From Sycobia sp. Sy_11 (Eukaryota > Arthropoda > Insecta > Hymenoptera > Epichrysomallidae): DNA of 64,000 bases. The notes beneath the pieces were generated by a model. It did no database searches, was not told where the DNA came from, and worked only from the letters and a program-made list of their open reading frames with translations. The stretch is from positions 4,354,001-4,418,000 of the forward strand of contig JACCIC010000022.1 of NCBI GenBank assembly GCA_018907035.1, written 5' to 3'. Shown in pieces: positions 55,160-64,000 of the stretch. The stretch's first letter is position 1. Each line of letters starts with the position of its first letter. A program made the translations under genes and the position numbers.

Positions 55160-55580
55160 ACGTGCAAGAAGTTCTGTGTATAATGGAATTCAGAGGTCCT
55201 CGCGTACTTGATGGAATATCCATTAGCCGGTGATCCAGGAGCCGATAAAACGTACCGAGCCGTTCGCGAGCAGTACTACTGTCCAAAGATGCGCGAAGAC
55301 GTGCGTCACGCGGTGAGCCAACGCACCGTCTGTGCCACCGCCGAAGCCAGACCGCCCCTGGTGATCGAGAGCTGGTAAACCCGCTAGCCCTTTGAACGCT
55401 GGGATACGGTAGCTGTTGATCTTATGGGATCCTATCCGCGGACGACACGAGGTAAGCGGTTCATACAGGTGGCGACAGATATGACGACTGGCTGGGCAGA
55501 GGCGTTTCCCGTGATGAACGCTAAACTTCCAACCATTGCTCCACTTCTAGAAGCCGAGGTATTTATGCGCTGGCGATAAC
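55160..55580 (+). pseudogene. Ty3/Gypsy-type integrase fragment
   Basis: The + strand reads PLAGDPGADKTYRAVREQYY CPKMREDVRHAV, the H2C2-type zinc-binding region with one expected Cys missing. After a stop comes PFERWDTVAVDLMGSYPRTT and FIQVATDMTTGWAEAFPV, the start of the integrase core with two Asp. Stops and shifts disrupt it. It is on the opposite strand and from a different part of the domain than 8790-9752. Confidence 0.75.
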
Positions 55581-55599
55581 CCGCGTATTACTGACGAAC

Positions 55600-57110
55600 A
55601 AACGACCACACTAAGCTCCGATGTTTACATCGCTCACCAACCGAGAAAGTAGAGTATTCAATTACATGTAACCTGCATGAAGATAACACCGAACCCCGTT
55701 GAGAGGCAGGCTACGGTAGCCTACTTTTCAGGCCAAACCGACAGTACGGGAATGCGGGGAGCCCCCCCTCCACCAACAACCTTCGGCAGTGTGCACCATA
55801 CTGAACATCAGCACAACTTATTCAACCACCGTTTTGAACAGAACCACTAACAAAGCGGAACATGGGACAAACGGGATGGAAGAAGAGCCTTCCGAAACGC
55901 TGGAGATAACTGACAAAATAACTGGAAATAACTGCTCAAAAAAGAAGACAAGGAAAGGGCGTAAGAAATATTGCCCAAGTTCTGTGCCGACCTATAATAT
56001 ATTTATTCCCGGAGTAAATACGAAAAAAGTTTCCGACAGCGCGACCAGTCTCGCGAATAACGCGGCAGTCACTGTCAACGCCGAGAACGGCAACTATAAA
56101 CGAGGTAAGCTCTGCCATCACCTACTATCATCTGCTCGACCACCGTTCTGACATCGCCATCGGGACAAAGGCCTCCTCCTATCGAATGGAATCTCTTGAT
56201 CCCGTGGACCATGACAACCACGACACTGTATGAAACAGGCAAGTGCGTCAGTATGGATCGTGTACCTTTCCGGTAAATGACTACCGGACTCAGAGAATCC
56301 CGCCGTCACAATGAGTACGAGCCACTCTTGCTGCGCAGTTTACACCACTGCCCAGAGGAACAACAGCGAATGTTACATCGGTCGAGCACATACAGGAGAT
56401 CATTAGACTAACCGATGATTCCATCGTCCTAGACCGAAGCCTGTCAATACCACTGCCAGAGGAGATCGCCCCTTCAAGCAATAGCCTCGAGGCACGGATT
56501 GTGAAGTACAGACGTTTCCATGAACACGGATTATGAGGAGTTCGATCGCCAGTTCACCACAATCGTAACGATAGAGTCAAAAAAAAATTCTATACATACA
56601 CATTTACGCACACTCTCAAACATAAAGTATGAAAAACACAAGCATGGGTGTTCATGTTGACGTCAAAAAAATCGCAGGAAGTTGACGCTCGCGCGCTTCT
56701 CCGATAGATGATTAACAATCAGCCAGATGTTGATGCTCACGCGTCTTGCGCGTCCAGATGGTGTAGAGAGGTGAAGGACTCTCAATGCGAGGAATGCCGC
56801 GAATTGGTGCAAAACTACAATAAAATAACTAGAGGTATAAACCATGCATTACGTTGTCGCCCCCTCACTGGGCATACCCTGTAATTCGTACAAACCATTC
56901 CACCCTATTTTCCGATTATATCAATAAATGTAAAAAAGCGGAAGACTCAGAGAACCTTCGACGGACGCCGACGGCACTTCCGTTCAGCTGGACGTACAGG
57001 ACGATCTCCCCGACCTTCTTCCCTCCTCGCCGCACTCCGCTCTACTCAAAATAGACTTGGTCCAACGATGAGGCTCCCGGGACTGGAGCCAGCGCATCCC
57101 TCCCCCACCC
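55600..57110. other. Transposon-like sequence of unknown type
   Basis: GC-richer than the window average. The + strand frame at 55789-56151 (120 residues, Lys/Thr/Asn-rich) and other short frames have no motif I recognise. They are probably part of the LTR element around the integrase fragment. Confidence 0.35.
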
Positions 57111-57131
57111 CTCTCTCTGTCTGTCTGTCTG

Positions 57132-57190
<59 letters not shown>
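57111..57190. repeat. (CTGT)n/(CT)n microsatellite
   Basis: Tetranucleotide start passing into about 25 CT units. Confidence 0.9.
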
Positions 57191-57399
57191 AACTGTAACA
57201 TGGGCCAGCAAGGGCCTCTTGTCCTAAAGACTGAGAAAACCTGTCTATCTACCCATACTCCTCTTACTGAATAGAACACTTAAGAAGGACTAGGAAATGT
57301 AAGTCCACCCGAGAGACACCGTTGAATTAAACGAATTATCATTGACCATCGAACATGGCCTTCGTTAAAGTAATAAAACTGTAATGGCAATCAAATAGC

Positions 57400-57995
57400 T
57401 CTAAATTAATATTTAAGACGCCTACCCCACGGCGCAGGTAGGCGTCGCCACCTTCCATCACCGCACCCCGGAGCCACAAGTGTTCCTCCAACCAAGCTAC
57501 GAAGTAGATTCGTATCGCCGAGAGTGGATTGTTTGGCCTTTCCCCCGGGCGAGTGCGACGGATCGTCGATGACGGTGTCCGCTTCCCGGCCGTCCGCGCC
57601 TTCCTCATCAATTACGCCGACGACAATACGCGGCCTAAAAAGTACGATGGATGCTATTACGGAGAATCCTCCGCATCGGTCGGTAATGACGGGAGCCCCT
57701 CGTCAGGTTCAGAGCATGCCTCTCCTGTTGGCACCATACTCTGGAAATCCCCTGCCGCCAGACCAAACACTAGATCACACGGATCTCTCTCCATGTATTC
57801 TGCAATGTATCGTCAATGCGGCCATCACCCTCCAAACGGATATGATACGTCATATACCTCTCCAGAATGCGCTTCTGGATATCAAGGCCGTGAAGTTTCG
57901 ACCAAGGTCAAAGTCTCTTCGTTGTTGCAAGCAACGATACATCCCATCCTCACTTCTTGTAGAAGTCTCAGCTGCCGCCAGGTCCTTGTGCGCCA

Positions 57996-57998
<3 letters not shown>
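57400..57998. other. GC-rich open region, two overlapping long frames, no homology recognised
   Basis: Two overlapping + strand frames (from 57524 and 57529) run for about 180 codons to the CT microsatellite. Neither shows a motif I know. The openness may only reflect the higher GC content. It may be LTR or Gag-related sequence. Confidence 0.3.

Positions 57999-58052
<54 letters not shown>
57999..58052. repeat. (CT)n microsatellite
   Basis: About 27 uninterrupted CT units. Confidence 0.95.
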
Positions 58053-58055
<3 letters not shown>

Positions 58056-58190
58056 TACCTTTTCTCCGAACTAATAAATGATCTATAGACTCTATGGCCA
58101 AAACCGTGCACACTCTAAAAGAAAGTTAATTGAGTAAATTTCATTTATTTTGAAAGCCTCTGTCCTTCTCATCCCATTGCGGCGTCAATT

Positions 58191-58209
58191 TTGCGCCCAA
58201 TGTGGGACC
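58191..58209 (+). other. Possible LTR-retrotransposon primer binding site
   Basis: TTGCGCCCAATGTGGGACC resembles the TGGCGCCCAACGTGGGGC class of tRNA-complementary primer sites that follow a 5' LTR. No LTR pair was identified around it. Confidence 0.25.
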
Positions 58210-58718
58210 TTACTCTGCCGAAACGAAGAGCCAACCGGACTCAGAAAACTCCAAGAATACCACACACTCTCAATTGAAATAACTTGGCTGATACGCCCCT
58301 AGCGTAAAGAACGCGGTCGGGTACGACTCTTCACGGTCTGTCTCAGCCAATGGCGCGCAATCACATCAGCAGCAAAAGGAACAACAGCATCAGAAAACGC
58401 TGAGACAACAATACCTGAATATGCAGAATCAGTTTTATTTTATAACTAAAAACTGAGTTCCAGTTATTTTCCTGATTTCACCGAAAAAACTCCCTTTCCT
58501 TTTAAACTGATTCTGGCGCTACCGCGTAAGCTATACTTAAGGAAAAGGGAAACATTACAAATTAAAACGACGGTAATATCCGTTTACGTCGACCGTAAGC
58601 TAGAATAGGAGCCGACGCAAGGGCAGAATTTATCGTTCTAAATTAAACAAATTATTTTAGAACCGGATTAATACTATTTGTAATTTACTATTGTTGGAAA
58701 CTAAATTGTGTGTATTAT

Positions 58719-60326
58719 GGCAGTATTCTACTTTAGACCCTATTGAAAATATGGATGTAGGATTTGAAATTCTTAATAAATACACTCTTAAAGTACATAA
58801 AAAAATTTTTTTATTTATTTTATACATTTTGTATACATGTAAAGTAAGGTCAAAGCCAACACCTCAAAAAGTAGGTAACGTTGTCGTGGTCGTAAAATCT
58901 TGCCGACGGATGGTCTGAAACAAAAAAATCAAATAGTTGTATGTTCATTACGACTCCAGAAACCGATCTATCTAGAATATTTTACGTATGTGCAAAATCA
59001 ACAAAATGGCGGTTAAAATACGAAAGAAAAAAATCGCTTTTTCCGTCTTTTTGGCAATAAAAATATAGTTAGAATTAAAATTTTAAGTTGATTGTAGTTA
59101 GGACGGTTGATATAAACATATAGAATATGTGTTCAAAATTTCATAAGGATCAGTTCAATAGTTTGTTAGTTTTCACGACCACGGTACTTGAAAACGCTAT
59201 TTTAAGAAAAACGTGTTTAAAGTTTTTGTACGTGAAAAATCGTAGAAAAAATTATCTTACGCTCAATCAGCGATGCCTGGGCCATACAATATGCCTTCAA
59301 CTTGTTCCAGGCGAGTATTTTCATCTAATTAAGCCTGCTTTTTTGAGTTCTGCTCTCCTTAGAAGCCTCAGTCGAGCGGCGGTTCTCTCGAACGATGTGC
59401 TGTTGGTCGCGCATATTGGCGAACTTTCGATGTTCTCTACGCTTTCATACTAAATTTTTATATTGAAAGTTCTCTGCAATTCCATCAGTCCACAAAATAA
59501 CTGTATCCCTTTAAGGCCAATATCAAGCAAACGAAACACAAATACGAGTCGACGATTTATTTCATATCCAGTGCCGATCATCGGACACGAATTGATTTAC
59601 CTGTCTCCACAGCCACAAGTAACGCACTTTGAAACCAAGGCCTCGCAACCCATATTGTGAAAGTTTCCTTTGTATGTGGCAAACAGAACACACAGCCCAC
59701 TGTGAGAGCATTGAAAACACAGTAAAAAAATGAATACCTAATAAAAAAATAACCACCAATATTATCAACTTTCACATCAACACTCAGATCGTTAGAAATT
59801 TCAGTTTTGCTGCTGACGTACTCGTGTTACTAGTACTTCCTTCGTCAGTGAATCTGTTTCCGTGAAAAGAACGTTTTCTAGTTCTAGGTGGGCGACTAGA
59901 ATTTTTCTGTGCACAATACACTTTCTTCGTATCCATTGCGAATAGATAGATGCTTCACTTTTGAACTTCGAATCACGACTGATTCTCCACTACTGAAATA
60001 CAGAACTGAAATACAGAAGCAAAATTATAAAGGGAAGGTAATATTGAGAAGCAAAGGTATATATTTTGGTAAGAATATATATAGGTGTAATGATTTACAA
60101 TAGGGGAACAGCTGCTGCAGCGAACAAGGCCAGGTAGATGGCTTATCCGGGGCGCGCGCTGGGCGGGTCGGAATAGCGCGCTTTGGTAAGTGCGTTCGGA
60201 AGGTGAAAAAGTATAGTTAGACTACCTGAATCTTTCTAAAATTTTAAGCTAACATTCTTGAATATATTTACTTTCGAAAATGTAAAAAAAAACATCTTTT
60301 TCAAAGTTGTAAAGTAGAATACTGCC
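58719..60326 (-). mobile_element. Mutator-like DNA transposon, internally deleted copy 2
   Basis: A 1608-bp element has ends GGCAGTATTCTACTTTA and TAAAGTAGAATACTGCC. It is flanked by TTAT (58715-58718) and TTAA (60327-60330). Its two ends match, over several hundred base pairs each, the ends of 9753-11193 in the opposite orientation. It keeps the N-terminal half of the transposase-like protein plus a short C-terminal piece, so its deletion is roughly complementary to that of copy 1. Confidence 0.82.
59300..59936 (-). pseudogene. Mutator-like transposase-domain protein, N-terminal half (broken)
   Basis: The ATG at 59936 starts MDTKKVYCAQKNSSRPPRTR, a basic N-terminus that stops after about 50 codons by frameshift. 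Shifted frames continue with FFTVFSMLSQWAVCSVC, GLRGLGFK and GYEINRRLVFVFRLLDIGLK, then GIQLFCGLMELQ. This order (FSxLSQ, CxxC, GLGFK, YEINRRxVFxxRLLGxGxxG, FCGLM) is the N-terminal signature of the arthropod Mutator-like transposase domain as I recall it. It then joins directly to the C-terminal RENRRSTEAS segment near 59370. Confidence 0.7.
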
Positions 60327-60352
60327 TTAAATAAAAATATACTTTATTAAAA

Positions 60353-60357
<5 letters not shown>

Positions 60358-60410
<53 letters not shown>
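60358..60410. repeat. (TA)n microsatellite
   Basis: About 26 TA units just outside the right end of the Mutator-like element. Confidence 0.9.
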
Positions 60411-60413
<3 letters not shown>

Positions 60414-60692
60414 AGAAAAAAGAAAAAATTTGAATGCTACACAAACTATTATAAAGTAACGACCTTTCTTGTCTGGCTGTCCTTTCAAAACTAAAAACTA
60501 CCTGCATCTACTACCAAGATTCAGGTAATAGCATAAACTTCTGCTCGTCCCTACCCCCACTTTCTATCTTTTACAACGTAGTTCCTTTCTACTAATTTTC
60601 CGCATCTTCCACTTTACCTGATTTATATACTCTCGCTCATTCACATTCGTTCTCTCTATCTCCCTATCTCCCACTCCGTCTCCCTCTCCCTG

Positions 60693-60698
<6 letters not shown>

Positions 60699-60775
<77 letters not shown>

Positions 60776-60796
60776 CTCTCTCTCTCTCTCTTTCTC
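60699..60796. repeat. (CT)n microsatellite
   Basis: About 100 bp of CT units with a few CC/TT interruptions, preceded by a pyrimidine-rich lead-in from 60640. Confidence 0.95.
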
Positions 60797-60882
60797 TTTC
60801 CTTCTTTCTCTCCCTCTTTCTCTGCGTGCACATATCGTTATACTCCAACAATTATAAATAAATTTATATTTTTTGCTTACAG

Positions 60883-60947
60883 ACTACGCGGTGATAAGAG
60901 AGAAATACGGAGGTCCGACTCCTGACGAAGTTGAAAGCGTTCATTAA
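60883..60947 (+). CDS. Candidate terminal exon of an unidentified gene
   Basis: A good acceptor, TTTTTTGCTTACAG, is followed by a frame YAVIREKYGGPTPDEVESVH ending in TAA. The residue pattern looks protein-like, unlike random AT-rich DNA. Upstream exons are not seen; they could lie left of the Mutator-like element. It would be convergent with the nitrilase gene. I do not recognise the protein. Confidence 0.3.
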
Positions 60948-61484
60948 AATTTTGAACGCTGTGATTAATTTTTTTTTTTTTTATTATTTGTATTAGCATT
61001 CTTATTATTATATTTAGTGTTACTTATTAGTTTATCTTCAGTAAAAGCAAGTTTTGTTACCTTTATATATTTTTATATTAGTATAATTTTGTGAAATGCA
61101 TTTCTTGTTCATAAATCACTTCTTTTTTTTGTCATAAATCTGGAGTCGCAAGATATTTCTTTAACTGACATCCGCAGTCCTTTCACTGATGAAATTGCCT
61201 AAATTAAAAGGAAAAATAAAATATATACTCTCTCCCAAAAAAGGTTGGCGTGGTTGAGCCAACTATAGTTGGGAGAATGGTGTAGCATATATGTCTGAGA
61301 CTTGTGACTTTGACCCACCGATGCAGACGCGCTGTACCTATACTGATAGTCCGGGACGTAAAATTAGGAGTGTGTAACTTCTTGGATGTGAACTGAGCAT
61401 CTAAAGAGCCAAAATGAACTGAGCCGGAGCCCACCCCTGATAAAATAGGCACCTGTGTTACAAACCATGAAAAAGTATACATAC

Positions 61485-61887
61485 CTATATCCTTGACGAT
61501 CATGTCCTCTGTAGCATCCAGCTCGTCCATAATATTGCCCCATGGACCGGTTAATTGAGTATGACCCCAAGCAATGTAGCCTGGGCCTTCAGAGCGCGCC
61601 GGTGACACACATGCTACATAAAGCTGATTGTCGTTTGCCCGGGATCTTTGAAGTAGAGTCCAGTGTAATGGCCCTGTAGTCATATTAAAAGCCGCTGGGT
61701 AGATAAGCATACGACAACCCTGATTTCGATAGAGCCTGGCCATTTCTTCAAATCTAATATCGTAGCAGATGCCGATGCCTATTTTACAACCCTTGACCTC
61801 AAAACTCGTGAGGTTATCACCGGGGCTTAACACGTCGCTCTCGTGAAATGATATCTTGTCTTTAATATCGATATCAAATAGATGCAT
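61485..61887 (-). CDS. NIT2: Nitrilase-family omega-amidase (NIT2-like), one internal exon
   Basis: Minus-strand exon, acceptor TTGATTGCAG at its start and donor GTATGT at its end, 134 codons plus one base. It begins MHLFDIDIKDKISFHESDVL SPGD, then IGIGICYDIRFEEMARLY with the catalytic Cys. Next come YPAAFNMTTGPLHWTLLQRS RANDNQLYVACVSPAR and AWGHTQLTGPWG, and it ends DATEDMIVKDI. This is the NIT2 pattern (KxHLFDID, GICYDxRF, TTGPxHWxLLQRxRAxDNQ, SPAR). The catalytic Lys should be the last codon of the previous exon, and the Glu lies earlier still. NIT2 hydrolyses alpha-ketoglutaramate and alpha-ketosuccinamate in glutamine/asparagine transamination. Upstream exons should lie beyond 61900, and the last exon (expected QIPxxxQRRxDLY) was not found. 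Confidence 0.85.
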
Positions 61888-61899
61888 CTGCAATCAATA

Positions 61900-62250
61900 G
61901 AATAGGTGATCGAAACATGCTAGATAAAGATACACGCGATAAATAAATTTTAACCTTTAGGGCGCCCGGATGACGCCTAGAGGCGTCATGTTTTTTTTAT
62001 TAATCAAAGACAACTTAGTGGGTCCTTAACCTTTCGAGGGCCGGGATGACGCCCGCAAGCATCATTTCTGGGCTTATATTTAAACTTATAAAAAACCCCT
62101 AGGGAAATATTTTTGAGGCTTAGGAAATCTTCTAAAAGTTTTTTTACGAAAAAAAAATTACCATGCGCATTACAGTATCGGGCCGGGATGACGCCTGGAG
62201 GATTTGCTAAAGGCTTGGCCTTAATTTAGTCTTTTGTGCATAAACTCACT
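61900..62250. repeat. Three repeats of a GGGCCGGGATGACGCC motif
   Basis: GGGCGCCCGGATGACGCCTA near 61960, GAGGGCCGGGATGACGCCCG near 62036 and CGGGCCGGGATGACGCCTGG near 62181. The first two follow AACCTTT. The first is part of a perfect palindrome, ATGACGCCTAGAGGCGTCAT. They resemble the termini at 5645-6163 and 29873-30042. They lie near the nitrilase exon, probably in its intron. Confidence 0.6.
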
Positions 62251-64000
62251 TTTTTTATAGAAAAACGGAGTTTTTGAAATTTCTCAAATCCCGATACTCT
62301 AAAGTTTAAGTAATCTCAACCTTTTGTAGGTTTGGATGAATTTTTCTATGAGGATATAATTTCTACAAAAAGATTAATACGATGTGTGTAACCAGTATCC
62401 TAAAAACTATAGATATAGACATTTTCGAAAACATTGGATATGGATACTTTCCAGAAAATTATTAATTTTAATTTTAAATCTATTGCAGTAACTCCGTTGT
62501 AGTTGATCAATTTTAAAAGATGCTACGCCAAATCGTAAGGCCCCACGTTGGTCTTAGGTCGCTGTTTTTATACAACATATAAAAAATATTTAAGAATTCA
62601 TTTCCTAATTCTTGAAATTAACCATGTAATAAACAAAAATTTCATGGTTTTGATTAATAAAATAAATTATATGTATTATTTATGTGACTAACACATAAGT
62701 AGTGAAGTCACGCGTCCAATAATCAATAAAGTTAAGCAATTTGCTTATTGCTTAGATGTTATTCGACATTATACAAGGTAAGGGAGTAATAAATTCAGTA
62801 ACCGACAAACGAGCAGTTTCAACACACTGCGTTGTCCAAGGCGAGTTGTCATAATCGGCCTTTATGCCACTAAGTTTGACTACAGATTATTTCCTGTGCC
62901 ATAGGTAAAACCTTGAGCGAATACGGAGAGAAAGTTAGCTAGAACTTAATTTTTAACTACAGATAGGTAAATACGTAAAACAAACGTTGTAGCAAGGATT
63001 AATGACAGGCTTAGCGGATGTCAGGTACATGAAACGTAAAGAAAATATAGAATAAAAACAATGGCAATAATTAATGAAGAATTAAAGAAAACAGAATAGG
63101 AAACTCTGAGAGTAGGAGAATATTTGAATATAAGAGCAAGCGTAGAAGATGGGTGGAGACAGATAAACGAGGAAAAAGAAAAAAAGAGAAGATCTAAAGA
63201 CAAATTAAGTAATCTGGAACGGAAACAAGTAATTATAAAAATGATAGATAGATTAATGGAAACAGAGGCGAAAGTGGAAAATTCAAAAATTTATGGAAAG
63301 AAAAATTTATGTAGAAAGTTAATGAGAAGGAAGAAATAAGTTTAATAGAATTAAATGAATAAGAAATAAAAGAAAAGGAAATGAAAAAGAGAGCGGGTCG
63401 ATATGATCACCTTTCTGGCCAATTGGATATTTTTCACCTATTTAAAGCATGTTCACCAAGTAGAGTCCATCGTGTGGACCTTTCCTTCCTCTTCGATTTC
63501 TTCCTCTTCATGATTCCATAGAAAAATCGGAAAAAATTCTTAAACATGAAGTTGTGAAAGTAACTTTTTTTAGAGTGTCTAAAATTTAAAGATGACCTCT
63601 ATTTAATAGATCTTCCTTGCGTAAACGCTCGTGCAACAGTCCCGAATTTATTTAACGTAGTTAAAAGATAAATTCATCCGTTAGAAAATTGTAAACACAA
63701 ATATTTCACTAAGATTGTCATAATAATTTTCGCAAATGACATGATTAGCGATTTATAAAACAGATAGCCGGAAATGAATAGGATAATGTAGTTCTGATTA
63801 TTTGTCTTATCGTTCGTTAATAAAAACCCAAAGTACAACTTAAATATTTCCATTTTTTAATAATCAAGGATCTGATGTGGTAGAATTGATACGGATAACT
63901 CTAATACGATTTCGTAAACATAATATCGAGGTTTTACCCAATATTAGACAACCTTTTTACAAATACATCCTGTAAATGATGCAGTTGTTTTCCAGGTAAC
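62250..64000. other. AT-rich sequence with one weak frame
   Basis: A Lys/Glu-rich + strand frame runs from about 63061, with one in-frame stop near 63098, to 63339 (DGWRQINEEKEKKRRSKDKL). It resembles the coiled, charged segments of some transposon ORFs but is not assignable. No upstream nitrilase exon was recognised. Confidence 0.4.

Noticed and set aside
61204..61484. Continuation of the nitrilase frame past 61485
   Set aside because: Homology to NIT2 stops exactly at a GT donor. The extra residues do not fit the family's C-terminal region, so it is read-through into the intron.

Overview
The window looks like insect nuclear DNA. It is very AT-rich, with GT-AG introns, long (TG)n, (CT)n and (TA)n microsatellites, R1- and R2-clade LINE remnants, Gypsy-type LTR remnants, several dead mariners and a Mutator-like DNA transposon. 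A hymenopteran is plausible but not proven by anything seen here. Nothing is bacterial: there are no operons, ribosome binding sites or CRISPR arrays.

The best-supported host genes are three related, secreted S1-family serine protease homologues (SPHs). SPH-A (+) enters from the left with its last four exons at 631-8123. SPH-B (+) is complete in seven exons at 30903-34936. SPH-C (-) is complete in seven exons at 45774-35957 and is tail-to-tail with SPH-B. Exon sizes and phases match almost perfectly. All three carry Asn for the catalytic Asp and GDDGGP (Asp for the nucleophilic Ser), so the window holds a family of pseudo-proteases with a His-Asn-Asp 'triad'; the His is visible in B and C. 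A fourth host gene, an omega-amidase/NIT2-like nitrilase, contributes one clear exon at 61887-61485 (-). A short candidate terminal exon of an unidentified + strand gene lies at 60883-60947.

The rest is mostly transposable-element sequence. 2878-4949: doubly deleted R1-clade LINE with 13-bp target duplications, inside SPH-A intron 4. 8790-9752: Gypsy integrase tail. 9753-11193 and 58719-60326: two inverted, complementary internal-deletion copies of one Mutator-like transposon. 15850-17790: repeat cluster with a SINE-like piece. 18460-25330: decayed R1-clade LINE carrying a mariner and, at 21401-24322, an R2-clade element with a 32-bp target duplication. 25300-27700: LTR-like, mariner and YqaJ-like remnants. 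28130-29190: second R1-clade 3' fragment. 37815-40040: long inverted repeat with a mariner, inside SPH-C intron 4. 42121-42364 and 46398-46607: MITEs. 46600-53580: gene-poor AT-rich DNA. 55160-55580: Gypsy integrase.

The SPHs have a signal peptide, a short two-cysteine light chain, a retained Arg-Ile activation site and a damaged catalytic centre. They are therefore probably secreted, non-catalytic binding or regulatory proteins, such as immune-cascade cofactors, salivary proteins or venom proteins. Tissue and role cannot be read from the sequence.
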